DNA of 64,000 nt, taken from assembly GCA_034770075.1 (NCBI GenBank), contig CM068387.1:79361971-79425970 (forward strand), given 5' to 3'. This stretch comes from Aralia elata (taxonomy: Eukaryota > Streptophyta > Magnoliopsida > Apiales > Araliaceae). The notes under the pieces are model-generated. The model was not told where the DNA came from and did not search any database. It saw only the letters and a list, made by a program, of their open reading frames with translations. Positions within the stretch are counted from its first letter, which is position 1. Every line of letters begins with the position of its first letter. Position numbers and translations under genes: made by a program. This document shows positions 49,674 to 60,118 of this stretch, piece after piece.

Positions 49674-52314
49674 ATGACAATATCACTACTGCTAGTTTTA
49701 GCTTTTCTACAGCATTTCTTTTTAACTTGTTTTAGCCTTAATCACCCCCTAGATCCTCTAACCCCTTCTGAAATTAACCAAGTCAGGCTCATTATTCAAA
49801 AGTCCCACCTTGGTACTTTTCCTAACTTAACCTTTCATTTTGTTGATCTCGAAGAACCAGAGAAAAGAAGCGTTGTCAGGTGGTTATCGTCTCATAAGAA
49901 GCACGAGTCATTTCCCTATCGCAGAGCCAAGGTAGTGGTTCGCGCTAAGGGTGAGACCCATGAGCTCATTGTAGACGTAGCCACTAGCTCAATTACATCA
50001 GACCATGTTTATACCGGTCATGGTTACCCTCCATGGACTGCGATTGAGCTTTTCCAAGCAGCAAGGCTACCCTTGAAGAATGCTCAATTCAAAGATTCAA
50101 TTTCGAGAAGGGGATTAAATTTATCTGAAGTCACTTGCCTTCCTTTTACAATTGGTTGGTTTGGAGAACATGTTACAAATAGAGCTGTCAAAGTTTCATG
50201 CTTTTATCGCGGAGGAACTACAAGTATATTTGCCAGGCCTATTGAGGGGATAAGCATACTAGTAAATGTTGAATCATTGCAAATTACTCGATACATAGAT
50301 AGATACAAAGCTCCATTGCCAAAAGCTGAAGGTACAGATTTTTACACATCAGGTCAAAGGCCTAATTCCATCCCTTGCAATGGGACAGAAACTGGTTTCA
50401 CCATCAATGGCCATGAGGTTAAATGGGGTAACTGGAAATTCCATGTTGGATTCAATGCTCGAGCAGGGCTAATTATTTCAACAGCTTCTATATTCGATCA
50501 TGGAAGAAAAAAGTTCCGGACTGTGCTATATAGAGGTCATGTTTCTGAGACATTTGTTCCGTATATGGATCCTACAAGTGAATGGTATTATAGGACTTTT
50601 ATGGACATAGGCGAATTTGGGTTTGGAAGATCTGCTGTCACCCTAGTGCCACTGACAGATTGTCCGAGCAATGCAGTGTATATGGATGGGTATATGGCTG
50701 CGGGAGATGGACAGGTACAGCAAATCCCAAAGGCAATATGCATTTTCCAGCGCTATGCTGGTGATATTGCCTGGAGGCATACTGAAATTGGAGTTCCTGG
50801 AAAAGTGGTAAATATCAGCTGGCAATCGCTACTAAAGTTTTGCAATTCGGATTCTCAGATTTCGCATTGTTAACAATTATTTTTGGGCTTTGCAGATTAC
50901 AAGTGGAGAACCAGAAGTTAGTTTGGTGGTTAGAATGGTTGCTACAGTTGGAAATTATGATTATATTCTTGATTGGGAGTTCAAGCAGAGTGGTTCTATC
51001 AAAGTTGGGGTAAGTATATGCTATATCCAAACTAATTTATCAAAACAATTCTATTTAAAGTAAGATTGTTAATATTGTCAGAGTAAAAATATTTTCAGAA
51101 CAAATATAAATTTAGCGACACTTTTAAAATTGTCATAGTAATACTAAACACTTTAAGCTGCACTTATTATTTTAAGTAAACATACAAATAATGATACAAC
51201 AAGTGTTAGATCATGCTAAATATCTATTGATAAACTATTTAACTCGAATAATTTGCCATGTGTTTTACTAATTCACAGGTAGGTCTGACTGGTGTGCTAG
51301 AAATGAAGGGTACATCATACACGAACAATGACCATAATGCGGAAGAAATCTATGGTACCCTGGTGGCTGAAAATACAGTAGCAGACAACCATGATCATTT
51401 TCTAACGTACTACCTCGACCTTGATATCGATGGCAATAAAAACTCATTCATCAAAGCCAAGTTGAAGGAGACGCGTGTGAAGAACGTTAAAGATTCTCCT
51501 AGGAAGAGTTATTGGAGAGTTGTTAAAGAAATGGCGAAAACGGAAGCTGAGGCCAGGATCAAGCTTGGCTTGGATCCTGCTGAATTGTTAGTAGTGAATC
51601 CGAATGAGAAGTCTAAGTTGGGAAATAGCGTTGGTTATATGCTGATAACGGGACAGCCAGCAATGTCTCTGCTGTCTGATGATGATTACCCACAAATTCG
51701 TGCTTCTTACACAAAGTATCAAGTGTGGGTGACTAGCTATAACAAGTCCGAGAGGTGGGCTGGTGGATTTTATGCTGATAGGAGCCAAGGAGATGATGGT
51801 TTAGCCATTTGGAGCCGCAGGTAAGTTTGAACGTTTAGCTTGTTGCACCAGAAAAGAAAATAATAAATTTAGGGGCACCAGAAAAAAAAAAAATCCCAAA
51901 AAAGCTTTGGATGCAACTTTTTTTGTATGTAGGTTATATAAAAAGTTGTATCACGGACTTTTTTCGAGATTTTTATCTGGTGCACCGAGTGTTAACCGAA
52001 AGAAAATAAGAGTTTAATTCAATACAATGGGGGTCCATTTAGCCAACTATAGAGCAAAAGGCCAAAACAGAATTTGTGTATCAAGGAGTCGTTTTAAGGC
52101 TCTGTTGAGTCGAGTTTAAGTGAGACATATATTTTTTTTCCCGGATTTTTGCAGGAACAGATCAATTATGAACAAAGATATAGTGTTGTGGTACACTGTA
52201 GGGTTCCATCATAGTCCATGCCAAGAAGATTTCCCAGTGATGCCAACTCTCAACAATGGATTTGAGCTCCGGCCGGCTAATTTTTTTGAGCAAAACCCAT
52301 TGCTCAAACAATAG
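49674..52314 (+). CDS. CuAO: Copper-containing primary amine oxidase, gene B, first intron absent
   Basis: Four exons: 49674-50807, 50896-51009, 51279-51820 and 52155-52314; the frame is 1950 nt, 649 aa. Exon 1 covers what genes A and C split at GHIIR|W: here INGHEVKWGNWKFHVGF is continuous, so one intron has been lost (or never gained). Start choice: the frame is open upstream only by a non-ATG codon, and 49674 is the first in-frame ATG, giving signal peptide TISLLLVLAFLQHFFL. Active-site residues are present: Asp311 (RTFMDIGEFGFG), TPQ Tyr399 (VGNYDYIL), His454 and His456 (NHDHF), His about 615 (GFHH). The C-terminus LLKQ is not a peroxisomal signal, so a secreted enzyme is likely. It follows gene A on the same strand and is a tandem duplicate. 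Confidence 0.93.
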
Positions 52315-53344
52315 CATCTTGAAATATGTAGTAAATGCAAATGCACTGAAATTCTTGATTAACATAGGAAAATTATGTCAACTAGCAAAGTGGAAAAACA
52401 CTATTATTTGTGCTTGTAATGATTATTTAAGAATAGATTTTTTCAATATACAAAAGGCATTCTAGTTATCCTTTAAGAAACTTCCAAGTTAATAGATTTC
52501 TTCTTCATATCTGAGAGGCTGAGAATAATCAAATTTTGTTGCTCGTCCCACTTTTCTGTCAACTTGTATGGTAGTGGGTTAGCAAATTAATATTATCAGC
52601 TCACATGTTCCTATCAGAAAAGAAAAAAATTAGTCTTCATGAGAACCTTTCAATTGTGGAATGTTTTTTTTTTGGCACAATTGTCAAACGACAGACCAAT
52701 ACTCGCATCTCATTTTTTTTCTAAGAAATGGCGTCACCTTTGAAATATTCAAAGGACTGGACGTCTGGACCCAACAAAATTAATTTTCATCTGATTACTA
52801 GTCTAATTCCGAATATGAACCATAAAATAAAAATAAAAATTTAGTATTCAACAATTCCGTAAGGCATGGAAAGTGTGACTTTTCAAGTTTTGCACATACA
52901 GACCAAACGTGATACATTAGTGGTAGACATCTATTTTTATTGTGCATTCAAGTCTATCCATTATCGAAAAATCAAATTTCAGCAAATCCTCCTGCCCCTT
53001 CCTCAAGCGCCTCCTAGACCTCTAAAATTGAAATATATTCCTAAATTTATTACATTGTAATAATAATAGTGTAGGTTCTAAAAAAAAAAACAAAAAACAA
53101 AAAAAGAGGTGCACATACACAGCCGGTCAAGCTGCCTAAATTAACTTAAAAGAAACGCATATGTTATTCTTTTTTGTAAATTCTTTTAACTGTCCAGATC
53201 AGGTCCATTTTTTAGACCAGTTGAACACCAATAATCACTGTTCAGTTATGTACTCTCAAGTCATTTGTATATATAACAGAGAATCTTTATCATATTTTTA
53301 TATCATTTCCCTCAAATACATTCTGTTATCATTTAGCTCAAAAA
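52315..53344. other. Intergenic between CuAO gene B and receptor kinase
   Basis: Presumed 3' UTR of gene B followed by AT-rich spacer. A run of A with interspersed C lies at 53081-53106. No gene is supportable. Confidence 0.5.
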
Positions 53345-53354
53345 ATACTCTGCC

Positions 53355-53643
53355 GGATAATTCTATGGTGCCCGGGAGTTGGCGACCGGCTTGGAGCCCG
53401 GTCCAATTTTTTTTTTTTTTTTTTTTTTGCTTTTTCACTCCCAAATAATTTATGTGATTTATTGGAACTGAAATTTTTATAAAAAAAAGTGATTTAGGTG
53501 TGTTTTGGATACATATCAAAAACAGGATTACACAGTCTGTGTAACTCTGTTTTTGATCTGTATCCAAATCACACCTAAATCACTGTTTTTTTAAAAAATT
53601 CCAGTTCCAATAAATCACATAAATTATTTGGGAGTGAAAAAGC

Positions 53644-53674
<31 letters not shown>

Positions 53675-53725
53675 TTGACCGGGCTCCAAGCCGGTGCCCA
53701 ACCCCCGGGCACAGTAGAAGGACTC
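53355..53725. mobile_element. Mutator-like foldback MITE, 371 bp, 10-bp target duplication
   Basis: The identical 10-bp atactctgcc stands on both sides (53345-53354 and 53726-53735). The ends are inverted, containing gtgcccggg and then an almost perfect inverse arm: ccggcttggagcccggtc on the left, its complement on the right, next a long T tract against an A tract (53407-53429 and 53644-53670), and then a 100-base arm each side (aataatttatgtgatttatt and inverse). Two frames inside (53298-53567 and 53624-53818) are homopolymer artefacts. It ends 46 bases before the kinase ATG. Confidence 0.88.
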
Positions 53726-53771
53726 ATACTCTGCCTGAATCCTTTTCCTAGGAATCTTCAACCCATTAAAT

Positions 53772-56126
53772 ATGGCAGTTAAATATAATCTTTGTTGGGT
53801 TTTCTTAATTTTTGTCACCTTTCAACTTTCTTTTGCCCAAGTTCCTACAAGCACACCGTTGGGTTCCGGTATTACTGCCGGAAGCGACACTACTTGGTCC
53901 TCCCCATCCGGTGACTTTGCATTCGGTTTCTATCGCCTCCCTACAGGTTTATACCTTGTAGGAATTTGGTTCGACAAAATCCAGCAAAAAACACTGGTCT
54001 GGTCTGCTAATCGTAACGATCCAGCAGAAACCGGATCAAATATTAGCCTAACATTGGGTGGCCAATTAGTCCTTACATACAGAAATGGTAGTGTCCTTAC
54101 TATACATAATGGAGCACCTGCAGCTTTGGGGTTCATGGAAAATGATGGCAATTTTGTCTTGAGGGATTCCACTTCAAGTGTCGTATGGCATAGCTTTGAT
54201 TCCCCAACAGACACTATTTTGCCAGGACAAACTGTAGTAGAGGGCAAACAGCTCTTCTCTAATGCAAAGGGAAATCTTGATTACTCGAGAGGAAATTTCA
54301 TGTTGGAAATGCAAAATGATGGAAAGCTAGTGCTATCTGCCTATCACTTTGCAGATCCAGGTTACTGGTTAAGTGATAAAACTTCTCAGAACAATGTTAG
54401 TTTGGTTTTCAATCGGACTACTGCTTTTATGTACTTAGTGAACGGCACTAACATTATTCATGAATTGACAACAAATTTGTCTGTTCGAGTGGAAGATTAT
54501 TACCACCGTGCCACAATTGATGATTTTGGGAATTTCCAACAATATATGTATCATAAAAGTAATGGCAGCAGTTGGATAAGGGTATGGAGAGTCATTACTG
54601 ATCCATGTAGTGTGAACTCAGTTTGTGGGGTTTATGGTTTTTGTACTACACCTGACAATGAAACAGTTACTTGTAACTGTTTGCGGGGTTATATTCCCTT
54701 GGACCCAACAAACCCTTCAAAAGGATGCCGCCCGGAAATTGTGTTAAATTATTGTGCAGATCCATCCACGAGGAATTTTACTGTGGAGGTGATTGATGAT
54801 GCTGACTTCGCTGTCAGGAGCTTTGCAGATTTGGCACAAGTAGGGCAAGTAGGGAAGGCTGATGTGGAGGAATGCAAGAAAGCTGTTATGGATGATTGTT
54901 ATACCATGGCTGCTTCCTTGGAAAATTCGACGTGTATCAAGAAGAGGATGCCCTTGTTAAATGCTAGGAAGAGTGCTTCTACTAAAGGCATAAAGGCACT
55001 TATCAAAGTGCCAATGAAGATTAACAGCTCGGATAGTCCAGAAAACCATAAGAAGAAGTCCAAAACCCGGGATCATCTCAAGGCTGGCCTTATAACCAGT
55101 GGAATACTTGCTTTGTTGTTTTGTGCCATGGCAATCTACTACCATCCTGCTGCTAGGAATTTGGTAAGAAGAAAGTGGTCTCCTAGTGCAACTGCGATAG
55201 GAATTAATTTTCGTGAATTTACATATCAGGAGTTGCACAAAGCAACCAATGGGTTCACAAAGACCCTTGGTCATGGATCTTCAGGGAAAGTTTACAGTGG
55301 AATTCTAAGCTCGAAGGATATGGAGATTGAGATAGCTGTGAAGAAGCTAGTGAAAGTAACTGAAAAAGGCCAGCAAGAGTTCATCACAGAGCTGAAAATA
55401 ATAGGCCGAACCCATCATAAGAATTTGGTGAGGCTGTTGGGTTTTTGCATCGAAGTTGATCACTGGATATTGGTGTATGAGTTAATGAAAAATGGGTCAC
55501 TGTCAGAATTCTTATTCAAGGAGGGCGAGAGGCCTAGCTGGAGCTATCGGTCTGAACTGGCTCTAGGAATTGCGAGAGGGTTGCTATACTTGCATGAAGA
55601 ATGTGAGACTCAAATAATCCATTGTGACATTAAGCCCCAGAATGTGCTCCTTGATGTTAATTACACTGCTAAGATTGCAGACTTTGGGCTTTCAAAGCTT
55701 TTGAACAAGGATCAAACAAGAACAAACACCCGTGCAAGAGGGACAACAGGGTATATGGCACCAGAATGGCTAAGAAATGCACCAATTACAAGCAAGGTAG
55801 ATATCTATAGCTTTGGAGTAATGTTACTGGAGATTATTTGTGCTAGAAGGCACATAGAGTTGCATCGAGTAGAGGAAGAAAGTGAAGAAGACGATTTGCT
55901 TCTTTCGAGCTGGGTAATAAGCTGTATGAAATCCCGGAAGCTAGAGATGGTGGTGAGGCATGATCCAGAAGTGTTAAGTGATTTCAAGAGGTTTGAGAGA
56001 ATGACAATGATTGGATTATGGTGCATTCACCCGGATGCTTTTCTGAGGCCATCAATGAAGAAGGTGACTCAATGGCTTGAAGGGACAGAAGAAGTTGAAA
56101 TTCCACCTTTGGTACATCATCAGTAG
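53772..56126 (+). CDS. LECRK: G-type lectin S-receptor-like serine/threonine-protein kinase (LECRK/RLK1-like)
   Basis: Single uninterrupted frame, 784 aa, as usual for the intronless LECRK/RLK1 group. Domains: signal peptide 1-22; B-lectin about 25-150 (VWSANRNDP 76-84, NFVLRD 127-132, SFDSPTDTILPG 141-152); EGF-like Cys-rich segment about 278-320 (CSVNSVCGVYGFC, CNCLRGY); PAN-like Cys segment about 328-390; basic stretch 427-436 then a transmembrane helix about 438-458 (LITSGILALLFCAMAIYY); kinase about 495-770. Kinase residues: glycine loop GHGSSG 500-505, Lys524 in AVKK, catalytic HCDIKPQN from 617, DFG 637-639 and APE 663-665. The Cys in place of Arg makes it non-RD, a type linked in plants to immune receptors. 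It probably senses extracellular carbohydrate-like or pathogen-derived ligands; the ligand is unknown. A foldback MITE stands just upstream. Confidence 0.95.
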   Translation: MAVKYNLCWVFLIFVTFQLSFAQVPTSTPLGSGITAGSDTTWSSPSGDFAFGFYRLPTGLYLVGIWFDKIQQKTLVWSANRNDPAETGSNISLTLGGQLVLTYRNGSVLTIHNGAPAALGFMENDGNFVLRDSTSSVVWHSFDSPTDTILPGQTVVEGKQLFSNAKGNLDYSRGNFMLEMQNDGKLVLSAYHFADPGYWLSDKTSQNNVSLVFNRTTAFMYLVNGTNIIHELTTNLSVRVEDYYHRATIDDFGNFQQYMYHKSNGSSWIRVWRVITDPCSVNSVCGVYGFCTTPDNETVTCNCLRGYIPLDPTNPSKGCRPEIVLNYCADPSTRNFTVEVIDDADFAVRSFADLAQVGQVGKADVEECKKAVMDDCYTMAASLENSTCIKKRMPLLNARKSASTKGIKALIKVPMKINSSDSPENHKKKSKTRDHLKAGLITSGILALLFCAMAIYYHPAARNLVRRKWSPSATAIGINFREFTYQELHKATNGFTKTLGHGSSGKVYSGILSSKDMEIEIAVKKLVKVTEKGQQEFITELKIIGRTHHKNLVRLLGFCIEVDHWILVYELMKNGSLSEFLFKEGERPSWSYRSELALGIARGLLYLHEECETQIIHCDIKPQNVLLDVNYTAKIADFGLSKLLNKDQTRTNTRARGTTGYMAPEWLRNAPITSKVDIYSFGVMLLEIICARRHIELHRVEEESEEDDLLLSSWVISCMKSRKLEMVVRHDPEVLSDFKRFERMTMIGLWCIHPDAFLRPSMKKVTQWLEGTEEVEIPPLVHHQ

Positions 56127-56595
56127 ATTTTTAAGATTTTCTTTTATGTGGTTTTGGCAATCTTCAAGCTTTTTTGTCAGTAGATCTATGTTAGCTTATT
56201 CATAAGAGTCTGAAAACCACTGTTGCAGGATGAACAGTCTATATATAAACTGGAAATAAAATAGCAGAAATGCTAGATTACTTATTAGTCTTATTTATGA
56301 TGAAGACTGCTTCCTCTCTTCAATATTCTCACTGGATCATTCTCTCATTTTGTTTTTGTCCTAGCTTTTTTGTAGTTTTATTTGCATAATATGGTTTCAA
56401 ACTAAAACTGGCATCGAGCTATATAACCACGAAAAAACATAACTTTTGGATTATCAAGCTTTTACAAAGCCTATCCAATCAATGACTTAAAACTATGTTA
56501 AAACTTCATCAAAGTAAAAAAACAATCATCAAGAATTTTCATTACTCACTTCAACGGATAGGCAGTGTTGCACTTGGAAGTTGCAACTAGGTAAG
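56127..56595. other. Receptor kinase 3' flank
   Basis: Presumed 3' UTR and spacer: an aataaaat poly(A)-signal-like motif lies near 56256. No other feature is seen. Confidence 0.5.
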
Positions 56596-56660
56596 ACCAC
56601 TTTGTTCAGTTCTTCAGCGGTTTCACTTTCAAAATGGCATTGCTCTCAAAGAAATTAAAA
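56596..56660 (-). pseudogene. Last-exon fragment of a copper amine oxidase
   Basis: The segment is almost identical to the end of CuAO gene C (61153-61219), from accactttgttca in the 3' UTR to gaaattaaaa in the coding part. On the minus strand it encodes FNFFESNAILKVKPLKN then TGA at 56606-56608; gene C has the same with R/P in place of K/L. Homology stops abruptly at 56660, and PPR-like sequence begins. No other CuAO exon is found nearby, so this is a relic of a fourth copy. Confidence 0.85.
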
Positions 56661-57290
56661 TCAGGACGAATACACTACCCGTTCATCTGCACTTTTCTCA
56701 AATTCTTTATTCTGGCAAAGCTCTCCAAGCATAATATAATAAAGTGAAATATGAATCAAAATGTCAAGCTTGCATTGATTAAGCTGCTCCATTCTTTCAA
56801 TCAATTTAACCGCCTTATCAACCTTCTCCCATTTGTATAAGATGTGAATTGAGCAAACCGCGTCTGTTAATCTCACTAAAAACACCCAAAGCCTTGTCAT
56901 ACTGCAAGACAGGGGTAAGACTAAATTTATCAGGATTCCACCTCATATCACTCATCTCTTTTAACTTCGTTTCTGTCAACCCAAATGCACAGAATTAACT
57001 TCTAAAAGGCAAGTATAGCTTTTATTATTCGGAACACAAAAACCCATTTTTTAAAACTTGATCAAACAACACAATTGCCTCCTCCAATAGGCCCTAATTT
57101 CCAAAACACCTAATAAAGAAGCCCAAGTCCCTAGATACATAAAACTACAAGAATTTACCAGCTCTGTGGCAAGAAATCTCAGATGGGCATTCTGTCGAGC
57201 ACCTGGTAGGATAAAAGCAATGATGTTATAACGGTTGTGCTTATTCCCACTTTGAGTTTTAGCCAATTGGAACTCGCGAGGGCTATTTTC
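56661..57290 (-). pseudogene. PPR protein pseudogene fragment (At5g08310-like)
   Basis: Minus-strand translation gives pieces in several frames with stops: near 57180-57290 KTQSGNKHNRYNIIAFIL and GARQNAHLRFLATELVNS; then GLLEEAIVLFDQVLKNGF and CVPNNKSYTCLLEV; then DKFSLTPVLQ, YDKALGVFSEINRRG and, in another frame, KVDKAVKLIERMEQLNQC. The order and spacing follow pentatricopeptide repeats and, by memory, the N-terminal part of Arabidopsis At5g08310-type proteins. At least three frame changes and several stops make it non-functional. The fragment stops at the CuAO relic. The PPR call is firm, the closest relative is a recollection. Confidence 0.75.
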
Positions 57291-57500
57291 ATACCAGCCG
57301 AATCACAAACAATGTTTTATTGTATCTATACTTGTAATAATTCAATGCCTTGAGTAAGTGGGTTTTACTTTTACATACTGCCCGCGCGAAAACGGCTTTT
57401 ATTATAAAATTATAAAATTATTTTATTATTTATATTTTTTTATATTATACTATATTAATATATTATTTATAATAATAAAAATTAATATCTTATATGATCA

Positions 57501-57536
<36 letters not shown>

Positions 57537-58102
57537 ATTTAACTAATAATATATAATTAATTACTAACAAAAACTTTAATAAATTTTAAAATTTATAATA
57601 ATAATTCATATATTTATATAATATAAATGATAGTATTCGTCTACAGATTACTAATTTATTTATTTGTATTTTCATCTACTTATGTAATAGTAAAATCTTA
57701 TTTAAACCCAAATAATTATACTTATATAATTTGCACGAGTTTTGTTATAAAATTATTATATTGTGTATACTTTTTGAATTAAATATTAATTATAGTAACA
57801 ATTGTTTAATATTATGTACAATAATTTTTATTAAAAGAATTATTTTTAAAACATATTATTTAACTATTAATGTATCATAATTATTAACAAAAACTTAAAT
57901 AAATTTGAAAATCTACAAGAGTATTTATTATATAATATAAATAATAGTATTCATTTTTAAATCAATAATTTATTTGTTTATATTGTGATAGTAAAATTTT
58001 ATTTAAATTCAAGTAAATATACGTGTATAATATAATAATAAAAAATTATTATATAATTAAACATTATTGTTATCAAATGTATAAATTTTAAGAAACAATA
58101 TA
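57291..58102. other. Very AT-rich spacer, no gene
   Basis: Starts after the PPR fragment with gcccgcgcgaaaacggcttt at about 57380 and then becomes almost pure A/T, with (AT)n at 57505-57532. Two partly similar blocks (tatataatataaatgatagt near 57611 and ttatataatataaataatag near 57928, each followed by attcgt/attcat) suggest an internal duplication. It resembles the 37080-38900 region in composition. Confidence 0.4.
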
Positions 58103-58282
58103 GGCAAATGTACAAACAAATTGTGGCCGAAAATTAACCGACCCAAGGGCTAAACTAAGCGGCAAATTAAGGCTATATATAGCAAAATCTAACCATCTCC
58201 TCCATTCTTTCACTCTGCCAAAGTATGGCCTCCTACTCTCCTTCGTCGCTTGGACCATACGTTAGCAATTCTTTTGCCCTAT
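58103..58282 (+). repeat. Promoter-like module, copy 1 of a dispersed duplication
   Basis: Similar along its length to 60750-60936: gtacaaacaaattgtggccg, then aaaattaaccgaccc, an aaggctatatatagcaaa TATA-like box near 58167-58181, then ATG at 58225 and cctactctccttcg. The frame from 58225 encodes MASYSPSSLGPYVSNSFAL before TAG. The matching copy starts MVSYSPCSLGPSFSNSS. A TATA box about 50 bases upstream of a conserved ATG suggests a duplicated promoter plus first coding bases of an unidentified gene. Confidence 0.65.
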
Positions 58283-58443
58283 TTTTTTTTGGATCAAATG
58301 AATAGAATTGGTGAAATAATGTAATAGAGAAGATAATAAAATGGAGAGTGAAATGATTCATTTTATTCTTGATTGGAATGAATCATTCCATATCTTTTCT
58401 CAAAAAATAAAATTCACAAATTTAGTAGTAATGAAAATGATTC

Positions 58444-58506
58444 TGTAATAGCCTGAATATTTATAGAACTTATAAATATGTTATTGAATGACTAAAGTTA
58501 GTTGTA
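58444..58506 (+). mobile_element. Start of a Gypsy-type LTR, truncated copy
   Basis: Begins TGTAATAGCCTGAATATTTA and parallels the LTR start at 58548 (TGTAATACCCTGGATATTTA) for about 60 bases, then passes directly into the end of the internal region. It is likely the remains of the 5' LTR after an internal deletion. Confidence 0.6.
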
Positions 58507-59705
58507 AAGTTAATTTCGAGGACGAAATTTTTTGAAGTAGGGATGGATGTAATACCCTGGATATTTATGAGGCTTATAAATACGATCATATATGGTTAGA
58601 GGTTAATTTAATGACCTAAACTAGGTATCGAGAAGTTTAAAACATTAAGCCCTTATGACATATAATTTTATAACATATGTGCTTAATAAAGATCGAAATG
58701 ATATTTCGAAGTAGGTGTTTTGTGATTTTATAGTATAAACGATGAATTAGGTCAAATAAAAAAAAATTGTCAAGCTGCTTAGTCGTGCTTACATTGACAA
58801 AATGATTTATCGTGCTTTCTACGATTTCACCACCAAGAAGCGTACCGACAAATTATTTTTGAAAAGTTGATGTGTCGTGCTTGGGAATGACAAAGTGATT
58901 TGTCGTGTTTACGGTGGCAAGCTGCATTGTCGAGCTTGGAAGATATTTTCATTGAGGAGCTTAGAAGATAGGTTCAATTGTAAGTTGCATTGTCAAGCTT
59001 AGAAGATATTTTCATTGAGGAGGTTAGAAGATAAATTAAAATTGCAAGCTGCACTGTCAAACTTGGAAGATATTTTCATTGAGGAGCTTAGAAGCTAAGA
59101 ATATGCTAGGCTTCAAAGTGTAATAAGCCGAGCCCCTAACGTGTAATTAGTAAAATTATGTTTTTCTATAAATAGCAAGCTAAGTTCATTCATTCCTTAC
59201 CATGTTCAAGAGCAATTGAAGAGCAAAAACACTTTATATTTATATTCTGAGAGATATTGTGAGATAAAAATTATTTTCGAAGCATCGAAATGCTACGCAA
59301 TTGAAAGTAAAGCTAGCAACTATAAGAGGTATACTCTAGTGGTTATAATTTTTATTTTTATGTATGTATTAATAAAAATATACTTTTACAAACAATTATA
59401 CTGCCCAAATTATTTTGTGTATATAGTACAAAAGTCATAGTTACAAGCAGTTATAATGTCCGATTTATTTCTCTTATAAATTAGAAAATATACTTTTATA
59501 AGCAGTTACTATGTCCGATTTTCTATAAGTATTTAGTAAGAATATTCATTTTATAAGTAGTTATAATACTGAAATTATCTCAAATATAATAGCCGAATAT
59601 TCATTTTATAAGCAGTTATAATGCTTAATTTAAATATAGTTGATGAATATTCATATGCAGTTATAATGCTGAAATTATTTGATGAAGTCTTAGTTATAAG
59701 CGGTT
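58507..59705 (+). mobile_element. Ty3/Gypsy chromovirus end: PPT and 3' LTR
   Basis: Bases 58513-58535 read ttcgaggacgaaattttttg, the end of the coding region plus spacer usual in plant Tekay/Del elements, then a purine tract (gaagtagggatgga) directly before the LTR start at 58548. The LTR contains a TATA box (ctataaatagc, about 59165-59175). It also carries two repeat sets: about 63-bp units with gaagatattttcattgagga at 58921, 58985 and 59048, and short units with gcagttataatg from 59370 to 59705. The right end is not determined because a foldback element lies at 59708. Confidence 0.7.
58921..59100. repeat. Three tandem units of about 63 bp within the LTR
   Basis: Units start gctgcattgtcgagcttgga (58921), gttgcattgtcaagcttaga (58984) and gctgcactgtcaaacttgga (59048), each followed by agatattttcattgaggag. 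They differ by a few substitutions. Confidence 0.85.
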
Positions 59706-59706
59706 A
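59370..59706. repeat. Imperfect tandem repeats with (g)cagttataatg core
   Basis: At least five units carry ataagcagttataatg-like cores followed by tccgattt or ctgaaatt, with spacing of about 50-60 bases, at the end of the LTR. They are more divergent than the 58921 set. Confidence 0.7.
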
Positions 59707-59707
59707 T

Positions 59708-59862
59708 AATATATGTTTGTCCGTCGCTATATGTTGTCTGTCACTAAAAGCTATAACGACTGACCGGACCTATGACAGCGGACCAAAACGTAGCCCGATC
59801 TGTTGCTAAAAGGGTATGTTTGGTATGTCAGATAAGAGAGTTTGTTCTTGATCCGTTCTGTA
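59708..59862. mobile_element. Truncated copy of the GACGG foldback MITE
   Basis: Shares with 44367-44621 the words tccgtcgct, actaaaagctataacgac, gcccgat and the end gggtatgtttggtatgtcag with cttgatccgttct. Its left arm is shorter, so the pair is a partial duplicate or deletion derivative. It sits at the end of the LTR repeats. Confidence 0.65.
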
Positions 59863-60070
59863 TCTATATATATCCAAATAATTTTTTCCACAATTTTTCG
59901 AATTGACAGATCCTTGCGAAATCTCCACAATTTTGCCCCACCACAGCCACTAGTATTTGTATTGTAGCATCTGCTTCTAGCTTGAAGATTAATTGGTTCT
60001 CATTCTGCCACATTTTTACTATTTTATAAATTCCAAGGCATTGAAAGAAAATGAAAGACCATTGTATGTA

Positions 60071-60118
<48 letters not shown>

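Noticed and set aside
53298..53818. Frames with long Phe or Lys runs around 53.3-53.8 kb
   Set aside because: They come from the T and A tracts of the foldback MITE.
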